A stretch of DNA of 5,252 bases from an uncultured Clostridia bacterium (GTDB lineage: Bacteria > Bacillota > Clostridia > Oscillospirales > Oscillospiraceae): assembly GCA_938049125.1 (NCBI GenBank), contig CALICR010000026.1, forward strand, positions 1 to 5,252, in the 5' to 3' direction. Under the pieces are notes generated by a model. That model did not search any database, was not told the origin of the DNA, and saw only the letters and a program-made list of their open reading frames with translations. This document shows, one piece after another, positions 1 to 5,252 of the stretch. The position numbers and the translations under genes were made by a program. Position 1 is the first letter of the stretch, and every line of letters begins with the position of its first letter.

Positions 1-873
1 TGGGTGTCCATCATGTACGGCTGCAACAACTTCTGCTCCTACTGCATCGTGCCCTATGTCCGGGGCCGGGAGCGGAGCCGGAGGCCCGAGGACGTCGTGG
101 CCGAGTGCCGCGGCCTCATCGAGGCGGGCTACAGGGACATCACGCTGCTGGGCCAGAACGTCAACTCCTACGGCAAGGACCTCGGCACCGGCGTGGACTT
201 CGCCGACCTGCTGCGGGAGATCGCCGCCATCCCCGGGGACTATCTGCTGCGCTTCATGACGTCCCACCCCAAGGACGCCACGGAGAAGCTCTTCGCCGTC
301 ATGGCGGAAAGCCCGCGCATCGCAAAGCAGCTCCACCTGCCCTTCCAGTCCGGCAGCGACCGGGTGCTGAAGGCCATGAACCGGCACTATGACCGGGAGA
401 AATACCTCTCGCTGGTCCGGGCGGCCCGGGCGGCCATGCCGGAGCTGGTGCTGACCTCCGACGTCATCGTCGGCTTCCCCGGCGAGACGGAGGAAGAATT
501 CGAGGAGACGCTGTCCCTCATCGAGACCGTGGGCTACGACGCCCTGTTTACCTTCATCTATTCCCCACGGCCGGGCACCCCGGCGGCAAAGCTGCCGGAC
601 CCCGTGCCCCGGAGCGAGAAGAACCGCTGGTTCGACCGGCTCTGCGAGACCCAGAACCGCATCTCCGCGGAGCACCACCGCGCCTATGTGGGCCGGGACT
701 ACCGGGTCCTGGCCGACGGCCGGGACGGTGAGGTGCTGACGGGCCGCACCGAGGGCGGACGCCTCGTCCGCTTCCCCGGCCCGGACAGCCTCATCGGGCA
801 GTTCTGCACGGTGCACATCACGGACTGCTCCACCTGGTCGCTGACGGGGACGCTGGACGCACAGGAGGTGTGA
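1..873 (+). CDS. miaB: tRNA-2-methylthio-N6-dimethylallyladenosine synthase MiaB, 5'-truncated by window edge
   Basis: MiaB is a cytosolic radical-SAM enzyme that adds a methylthio group to i6A37 of tRNAs reading UNN codons, giving ms2i6A. The frame is open from base 1 and encodes 290 residues ending at TGA 871-873; the true start and the N-terminal MTTase domain, with its three auxiliary-cluster cysteines, lie upstream. Counting the first codon (Trp) as residue 1, the radical-SAM cluster motif CxxxCxxC is C8, C12, C15, followed by IVPYVRGRERSR. The motif LLGQNVNSY (residues 49-57) favours MiaB over the relatives MtaB and RimO. Other family marks are HLPFQSGSD (112-120), DVIVGFPGET (154-163) and SPRPGTPA. 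A C-terminal TRAM tRNA-binding domain spans about residues 229-286. The last codons (CAG GAG GTG) double as the mutS ribosome binding site, and mutS starts 3 bases after the stop, so the genes are probably co-transcribed. Identity is very confident; the full length is unknown. Confidence 0.96.
   Translation, partial: WVSIMYGCNNFCSYCIVPYVRGRERSRRPEDVVAECRGLIEAGYRDITLLGQNVNSYGKDLGTGVDFADLLREIAAIPGDYLLRFMTSHPKDATEKLFAVMAESPRIAKQLHLPFQSGSDRVLKAMNRHYDREKYLSLVRAARAAMPELVLTSDVIVGFPGETEEEFEETLSLIETVGYDALFTFIYSPRPGTPAAKLPDPVPRSEKNRWFDRLCETQNRISAEHHRAYVGRDYRVLADGRDGEVLTGRTEGGRLVRFPGPDSLIGQFCTVHITDCSTWSLTGTLDAQEV
863..868 (+). promoter_or_regulatory. Shine-Dalgarno site of mutS, inside the end of miaB
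   Basis: AGGAGG, extended to AGGAGGTG, lies 8 bases before the GTG at 877. It falls within the final sense codons of miaB, so ribosomes finishing miaB terminate next to the mutS start. It decides the mutS start in favour of GTG 877: the encoded N-terminus (MAELTPMMQQYL) aligns with the conserved TPMMQQYL of MutS proteins, and the next in-frame ATG falls inside that conserved block. Confidence 0.9.
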
Positions 874-876
874 TTC

Positions 877-3471
877 GTGGCGGAACTGACGCCGATGATG
901 CAGCAATACCTGCAAACGAAGGAACAGAACCCGGACTGCCTGCTCTTTTTCCGGCTGGGCGACTTCTACGAGATGTTCGGCGACGACGCCCGGACCGCCT
1001 CCAAGGAGCTGGACCTGACGCTGACGTCCCGGGACCACGACAAGACCAAGGCCGCCGAGGACAAGGTGCCCATGTGCGGCGTGCCCTACCACTCCGCCGA
1101 GAGCTACATTGCCCGGCTGGTGGCCCGGGGCTACCGGGTGGCCATCTGCGAGCAGATGGAGGACCCGGCCCTGGCCAAGGGCCTCGTGAAGCGCGAGATC
1201 GTGCGCATCGTCACGCCGGGCACCGTCACGGAAAGCTCCATGCTGGAGGAGGCGCGGAACAACTACTTTGCCTGCCTCTACGGCGAGGCGGACCGCTGCG
1301 GCCTCTGCTGCTGCGACGTGTCCACCGGCGCCTTTTACGCCACGCGCCTCGCGGGCGCGGACCTGGCGGAGAAGCTCCTCAGCGAGCTGGGGCGCTTCTC
1401 GCCCTCGGAGGTGCTGCTGGGCGGATCGGCCGCCCGGGACAAGGACCTGTGCGAGGGGCTGGAGGAGCGGCTGCACTGCTGCTGCGAGGAGGGCGGCGCG
1501 GACCTCTTTGACGAGGCCGCCTGCCGCGCGGCGGCGGAGGGCCAGTTCCGGGACCTGCCGGAGCAGGCCGCGGCGCTGCCGGAGGTCATGCTGGCCGCGG
1601 GCGCGCTGCTGCGGAAGCTCAAGGAATTGCAGAAGAGCGAGCTTGGCCACATCCGCCACTTTGAATTCTACCTCGCGGGCAAGTTCATGGAGCTGGACCT
1701 GACGGCCCGGCGGAACCTCGAGCTGACGGAGACGCTGCGCACAAAGGAGAAGCGCGGCAGCCTCCTCTGGGTCCTGGACAAGACGAAGACGCCCATGGGC
1801 GGGCGGATGCTGCGGAGCTGGCTCGAAAAGCCGCTGCTCAGCCCCGCCGCCATCAACCAGCGCCTCTCCGCCGTGGAGGAGCTGAAGCGCGACGCCCTCC
1901 GGCTCGAGGAGCTGGGGGAGACGCTGCGCGCCGTGACGGACCTCGAGCGCATCATGGCCCGCATCGTCACCGGCTCCGCCGGGGCCCGGGACCTCGTGGC
2001 CCTCTCGGCAGGCGTCGCGGGGCTGCCGAAGCTCCGCGCCCAGCTGGGCGAATACCGCGCGCCCATGCTCCAGGTGCTGCTGGAGGAGCTGGACGACCTT
2101 GCGGACCTCAAGGCCCAGATCGACCGGGCCATCGTGGACGATCCCCCCTTCACGGTCCGGGAGGGCGGCATGATCCGCCCGGGCTACTCCGAGGAGGCGG
2201 ACCGCCTCAAGGACATCATGAGCGGCGGCAAGGGCAGCCTCTCGGCCATTGAGGCCGCGGAAAAGGAGGCCACCGGCATCAAGAACCTGCGGGTGGGCTA
2301 CAACCGCGTTTTCGGCTACTACATCGAGGTGGCGCGCTCTCAGGCCAGTTTCGTCCCCAAAACCTACATCCGCAAGCAGACCCTGGCCAACTGCGAGCGC
2401 TACATCACCCAGGAGTTAAAAGAGCTGGAATCCACGATCCTGACGGCCAAGGACCGGGAGACGGCGCTGGAATACGAGCTGTTCACGGAGCTGCGCGGCG
2501 AGCTGGCGGCGGAATCCGGCCGGGTGCTCGCCTCGGCGGGGGCCGTGGCGGCGCTGGACGTGCTGGCCTGCTTTGCGGGCCTGGCCGCCAGGAACAACTA
2601 TGTGCGCCCGGAGGTGGACCTCTCGGGCGAGATCGTCATCCGGGAGGGCCGCCACCCGGTGGTGGAGCAGGTGCTGAAGGGCTCCCTCTTCGTGGCCAAC
2701 GACACGGAGCTGGGCACGCCGGGCCACCAGGTCTCCATCATCACTGGCCCGAACATGGCGGGCAAATCGACCTATATGCGCCAGACGGCGCTCATCGTCC
2801 TCCTGGCCCAGATCGGCTGCTTCGTGCCCGCCGCCTCGGCCCGCATCGGCGTGGTGGACCGCATCTTTACCCGCATCGGCGCGTCGGACGACCTGGCCTC
2901 GGGCCAGTCCACCTTCATGGTGGAGATGAGCGAGGTGGCGGAGATTTTACGCAGCGCCACGGCGCGGTCCCTGCTGATCCTCGACGAGATCGGCCGCGGT
3001 ACCTCGACCTTTGACGGCATGGCCATCGCCCGCGCCGTGCTGGAGTACGCCGCGGACCCGAAGCGTCTGGGGGCCAAGACCCTCTTCGCCACCCACTACC
3101 ATGAGCTGACGGTCATGGAGCGTGAGCTGCCCGGCGTCCGGAACTACAACATCGCCGTCAAGAAGCGGAAGGACGACATCGTCTTCCTGCGCAAGATCGT
3201 CCCCGGCGGCACCGACGACTCCTACGGCGTCGAGGTGGCCAAGCTGGCGGGCCTGCCCGCGCCGGTCATCAGCCGCGCCCGGGCCATTTTGAAGGAGCTG
3301 GAGGCGGGGCAGCCCCCCGCCGCGCCCGCCGCGGCCCCGGCGGAGGATCAGGTGTCCATGGCGGACCTGGGCCTTGGAGAGGTCCGGCGGCGCTTGGAGG
3401 CCGTTACAGTCGAGACGCTGACGCCCATCGAGGCGCTGAATCTGCTCTACGAGCTGAAGCAGCTGCTCTGA
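877..3471 (+). CDS. mutS: DNA mismatch repair protein MutS
   Basis: MutS dimers scan DNA, kink it at mispairs and small loops, and recruit MutL in an ATP-dependent way. The gene encodes 864 residues, a usual length for MutS1, and starts with GTG. Domain I (about 1-110) has the mismatch-stacking Phe-x-Glu motif at F30-Y-E32 within RLGDFYEMF. The connector domain (about 120-250) is rich in cysteine. The core/lever domain begins near FMELDLTARRNLELTE, with the clamp domain (about 420-540) inserted. The ATPase domain carries Walker A GPNMAGKST (624-632, Lys630), the MSH signature ASGQSTFMVEM (674-684), Walker B LLILDE (699-704, D703/E704) followed by IGRGTST, and the switch motif FATHYHE with H740. 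A Pro/Ala linker (about 811-822) joins a tail ending EALNLLYELKQLL, typical of Firmicutes MutS. All catalytic residues are present, so it should be functional. MutL is encoded two genes downstream. Confidence 0.98.
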   Translation: MAELTPMMQQYLQTKEQNPDCLLFFRLGDFYEMFGDDARTASKELDLTLTSRDHDKTKAAEDKVPMCGVPYHSAESYIARLVARGYRVAICEQMEDPALAKGLVKREIVRIVTPGTVTESSMLEEARNNYFACLYGEADRCGLCCCDVSTGAFYATRLAGADLAEKLLSELGRFSPSEVLLGGSAARDKDLCEGLEERLHCCCEEGGADLFDEAACRAAAEGQFRDLPEQAAALPEVMLAAGALLRKLKELQKSELGHIRHFEFYLAGKFMELDLTARRNLELTETLRTKEKRGSLLWVLDKTKTPMGGRMLRSWLEKPLLSPAAINQRLSAVEELKRDALRLEELGETLRAVTDLERIMARIVTGSAGARDLVALSAGVAGLPKLRAQLGEYRAPMLQVLLEELDDLADLKAQIDRAIVDDPPFTVREGGMIRPGYSEEADRLKDIMSGGKGSLSAIEAAEKEATGIKNLRVGYNRVFGYYIEVARSQASFVPKTYIRKQTLANCERYITQELKELESTILTAKDRETALEYELFTELRGELAAESGRVLASAGAVAALDVLACFAGLAARNNYVRPEVDLSGEIVIREGRHPVVEQVLKGSLFVANDTELGTPGHQVSIITGPNMAGKSTYMRQTALIVLLAQIGCFVPAASARIGVVDRIFTRIGASDDLASGQSTFMVEMSEVAEILRSATARSLLILDEIGRGTSTFDGMAIARAVLEYAADPKRLGAKTLFATHYHELTVMERELPGVRNYNIAVKKRKDDIVFLRKIVPGGTDDSYGVEVAKLAGLPAPVISRARAILKELEAGQPPAAPAAAPAEDQVSMADLGLGEVRRRLEAVTVETLTPIEALNLLYELKQLL

Positions 3472-3480
3472 ACGCGAAAA

Positions 3481-3486
3481 AAGGAG
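3481..3486 (+). promoter_or_regulatory. Shine-Dalgarno site of the CPBP gene
   Basis: AAGGAG sits 5 bases before ATG 3492, preceded by a run of six A (3477-3482), in the only clearly A-rich spot of the window. The 20-base gap after mutS holds nothing else: no hairpin with a T-run and no promoter-like pair of boxes. A second in-frame ATG at 3519 (Met10) has no comparable site upstream, so the first ATG is preferred. Confidence 0.8.
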
Positions 3487-3491
3487 AAACG

Positions 3492-4199
3492 ATGCAAAAG
3501 CGACGCATTTCCGTGGTAATGTCGAAGAAGGAATGGATCCTGGGGCTCTGCTGGCTGCCCTTCTACTTTCTCCTGCTGAGCCTCGGCATCCAGCTCATCT
3601 TCCGAGGGATCGCCGGGCGGCTGCCGGACACGGCGGAGCTGAACGCCGCCTACTACGCGGTCAACGCGGCGGTTGTGCTGCTGATCTTCCGCCGCTTCCT
3701 CCGGGGAAACCTCACGGCGCTGCGGAAGAACCGGCGGAAGCTGCCTCTGGCCCTGCCCACGGCGCTGCTGCTCTATTTCTTCCTGACCTTCGCGGTGGGG
3801 CTTATCATCCTCGCGCTGGATCCGAAGTTCGTGAACCGCAACAACGGCGCGGTCCTGGACCTCCTGAACGGCAGCCCGGTCCTCGCCTGGACGCTGACGG
3901 TGCTCGCCGCGCCGCTGATCGAGGAGACGCTGTTCCGCGGCCTCATCTTCGGCAGCCTCCGGCGCTTCAGCCGCGTGCTGGCCTACGCCGTCACCATGCT
4001 CTGCTTCTCCGGCATCCACGTCGTCAGCTACATCGGGGTGCTGTCGCCCACGGCGATTTTGCTGAGCCTGCTCCAGTACGTTCCGGCAACGGCGGTGCTC
4101 TGCGGGCTCTATGAATACACGGATACGATCTATGCGCCGATGCTCCTCCACGCGGCCATCAACGTGGCGGCGGGGCTGACCATGGGCGCCCTCTCCTAG
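3492..4199 (+). CDS. CPBP (CAAX protease / Abi) family intramembrane metalloprotease homologue
   Basis: This is a 235-residue, strongly hydrophobic protein with a basic N-terminus (MQKRRISVVMSKKEW) and about six to seven predicted membrane segments, near residues 16-38, 52-68, 86-108, 130-153, 161-182, 186-206 and 213-232. The CPBP family motifs are complete: EExxxR at E144-E145...R149, FxxxH at F172...H176, and a C-terminal HxxxN at H220...N224. In characterised relatives (eukaryotic Rce1, bacterial Abi/CPBP proteins) these residues form the membrane-embedded active site. Family members process prenylated proteins, act in bacteriocin self-immunity, or serve as scaffolds; nothing visible identifies this protein's substrate. 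It lies 20 bases after mutS and 11 bases before mutL, so it is probably co-transcribed with both. Its base composition resembles mutS, with no clear sign of recent transfer. Family assignment is confident; biological role is unknown. Confidence 0.92.
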   Translation: MQKRRISVVMSKKEWILGLCWLPFYFLLLSLGIQLIFRGIAGRLPDTAELNAAYYAVNAAVVLLIFRRFLRGNLTALRKNRRKLPLALPTALLLYFFLTFAVGLIILALDPKFVNRNNGAVLDLLNGSPVLAWTLTVLAAPLIEETLFRGLIFGSLRRFSRVLAYAVTMLCFSGIHVVSYIGVLSPTAILLSLLQYVPATAVLCGLYEYTDTIYAPMLLHAAINVAAGLTMGALS

Positions 4200-4204
4200 A
4201 AGGA
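4200..4204 (+). promoter_or_regulatory. Shine-Dalgarno site of mutL
   Basis: AAGGA lies 6 bases before ATG 4211, directly after the TAG stop (4197-4199) of the CPBP gene; the wider match AGAAGGA overlaps that stop codon. The 11-base gap leaves no room for a promoter, so mutL translation is likely coupled to, and its mRNA shared with, the gene before it. Confidence 0.8.
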
Positions 4205-4210
4205 AACGAT

Positions 4211-5252
4211 ATGGCTATCATTACGCAGCTTTCTCCCCATGTGGCGGACCTCATCGCCGCCGGCGAGGTGGTGGAGCGCCCCGGCTCCGTGGTCAAGGAG
4301 CTGGTGGAAAACGCCATCGACGCCGGTGCGCGGCACGTCACCGTTGAGATCCAGAACGGCGGCATGACGCTGCTCCGCGTCACCGACGACGGCTGCGGCA
4401 TGGACCGCCAGGACGCCCAGACGGCCTTCCTGCGCCATGCCACCAGCAAGCTCCATAAGGCCGAGGACCTGGCCGCCATCGGCACCCTGGGCTTCCGGGG
4501 CGAGGCCCTGGCCGCCATCTCCGCCGTGGCCCGGGTCAATCTGCTGACCCGGACCGCCGACGCCGACGAGGGCACCGCCGTGACGCTGGAGGGCGGCGTT
4601 ATCACCGCCTGCGACCCCGCCGGGTGCCCCAAGGGCACCACCATGGTGGTCCGCGACCTCTTCTACAACACCCCCGCCCGCCTTAAATTCATGAAATCCG
4701 ACGTGTCCGAGGGGGCCAACGTCTCCGCCGTCGTCCAGCGCCTGGCGCTGGCCCATCCGGAGATCGCCTTCCGCCTCATCCGGGACAACCAGGAGGTCTT
4801 CTCCGCCGTGGGCGACGGGCAGCTCCGCACCGCCGCCGCCGCGGTCTTCGGCCGCACGGTGGCCCGGGACATGGTGGCCGTCGAGGGGCACTGGGACAGG
4901 ACCACCGTGTCCGGCCTTGTGACGCTGCCCACGGCCTCCCGGGGCAACCGGTCGGGCCAGCTCTTCTACGTCAATGGCCGCTTTGTCCGGTCCAAGATCA
5001 TGACCGCCGCCCTGGAGGAGGCCTACCGCAACCAGATCATGGCGGGGCGCTATCCCGCCTGCGTGCTGAACGTCCGGCTTCCCCTGAACGCCGTGGACGT
5101 CAACGTTCACCCGGCCAAGACCGAGGTGCGCTTCCTCGCGGAGCGGGCCGTCTTCGACTCGGTGCTCTATGCCGTGCGCGCCGCGCTGAATAAGGCCCCG
5201 GGCGTCAAGGATGTGGACCTCCCGCAGCCCCGGCCCGCCGGGACCGCGCCCG
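4211..5252 (+). CDS. mutL: DNA mismatch repair protein MutL, 3'-truncated by window edge
   Basis: MutL is a GHKL-family ATPase that couples MutS mismatch recognition to strand incision and excision. The frame runs from ATG 4211 to the window end without a stop, giving 347 complete codons of a protein usually about 600-700 residues long. The N-terminal block LIAAGEVVERP is diagnostic. GHKL motifs are intact: motif I ELVENAIDAG (catalytic E30, Mg-binding N34), motif II DDGCGM (59-64), the ATP-lid sequence RHATSK (75-80), motif III GFRGEAL (94-100), and DLFYNTPAR (149-157). The transducer domain has VNGR (254-257) and VDVNVHPAKTEVRF (295-308), with K303 at the conserved active-site lysine position. 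The sequence then enters the Pro-rich linker. The C-terminal domain is outside the window; in bacteria lacking MutH it normally carries an endonuclease motif (DQHAxxExxxxE), which cannot be checked here. The start is supported by the ribosome binding site and by homology. Confidence 0.97.
   Translation, partial: MAIITQLSPHVADLIAAGEVVERPGSVVKELVENAIDAGARHVTVEIQNGGMTLLRVTDDGCGMDRQDAQTAFLRHATSKLHKAEDLAAIGTLGFRGEALAAISAVARVNLLTRTADADEGTAVTLEGGVITACDPAGCPKGTTMVVRDLFYNTPARLKFMKSDVSEGANVSAVVQRLALAHPEIAFRLIRDNQEVFSAVGDGQLRTAAAAVFGRTVARDMVAVEGHWDRTTVSGLVTLPTASRGNRSGQLFYVNGRFVRSKIMTAALEEAYRNQIMAGRYPACVLNVRLPLNAVDVNVHPAKTEVRFLAERAVFDSVLYAVRAALNKAPGVKDVDLPQPRPAGTAP
4462..4519 (+). repeat. In-frame near-perfect direct repeat within mutL
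   Basis: Two 19-base copies, 4462-4480 and 4501-4519, match at 18 of 19 positions (the single difference is A4467 versus C4506) and share an exact 13-mer, CCTGGCCGCCATC. They are offset by 39 bases, exactly 13 codons, and encode EDLAAI (85-90) and EALAAI (98-103). The unit between them includes most of ATPase motif III. Part of the similarity follows from conserved MutL protein sequence plus strong GC-ending codon bias, so the repeat may be incidental. Confidence 0.6.

Noticed and set aside
1306..1485. Short CTG/TGC runs in mutS as a microsatellite
   Set aside because: Each run has only about three units, below what would be expected to slip often; they are reported only for the cysteine clusters they encode.
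870..1511. + strand open frame in another register at the start of mutS (213 codons)
   Set aside because: The product is Gly/Arg/Pro-rich, a typical shadow of a GC-rich gene. The mutS frame is supported by motifs along its full length.
3458..3476. Palindrome AGCAGCTGCT near the mutS stop as a possible terminator
   Set aside because: It is a 10-base perfect palindrome with no loop, lies inside coding sequence, and is followed by an A-run rather than a T-run on the + strand, so it cannot act as an intrinsic terminator for mutS.
3447..4151. Minus-strand open frame opposite the CPBP gene (234 codons)
   Set aside because: Its product is a low-complexity mix of Glu, Gln, Arg and Ala with no fold-like pattern, while the + strand frame has intact CPBP motifs and a ribosome binding site.
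4827..4844. Run of CCG/GCC triplets in mutL as an unstable repeat
   Set aside because: It encodes an alanine stretch and is ordinary for this codon bias. Changes in unit number would stay in frame, and there is no sign of expansion.
4196..5110. Long open frame on the minus strand opposite mutL (304 codons)
   Set aside because: Its Gly/His/Val-rich product is what antisense of a GC-rich gene yields. No ribosome binding site or recognisable domain was seen, and the + strand encodes an unmistakable MutL.

Overview
This window carries one tightly packed, single-strand block of four genes on the + strand: the 3' part of miaB (tRNA methylthiotransferase), a complete mutS (mismatch recognition ATPase), a complete small CPBP-family membrane protein, and the 5' part of mutL (mismatch repair ATPase). 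No RNA gene, mobile element, CRISPR array, terminator or convincing promoter is visible. No stretch over 20 bases lacks a gene.

Organism: the DNA is very GC-rich (GC-ending codons dominate), yet the miaB-mutS-mutL order, the strong AGGAGG-type ribosome binding sites and the protein sequences look like Clostridia of the Firmicutes. The best guess is a high-GC gut-type Oscillospiraceae/Oscillospirales relative. This is inference from gene order and protein character; no database search was run.

Layout: miaB (1-873, N-terminal part outside the window) ends 3 bases before the GTG start of mutS (877-3471). After 20 bases comes the CPBP gene (3492-4199), then after 11 bases mutL (4211 to beyond the window end). 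Each downstream gene has its own Shine-Dalgarno. Those of mutS and mutL overlap the end of the preceding gene, so the four genes are probably one transcript with coupled translation; the promoter would lie upstream of the window.

Function: MiaB matures tRNA position 37 (ms2i6A), which supports decoding accuracy. MutS finds mismatches and MutL, loaded by MutS, drives strand incision and removal. The block is therefore a fidelity operon of a common kind in Clostridia. The membrane CPBP protein lodged between mutS and mutL is the piece that does not fit and is the main lead. Nothing here supports a wholly new system. Secondary observations are an in-frame near-perfect direct repeat flanking an ATPase motif in mutL, cysteine clusters in the MutS connector domain, and a degenerate clamp-binding-like motif in the MutS tail.
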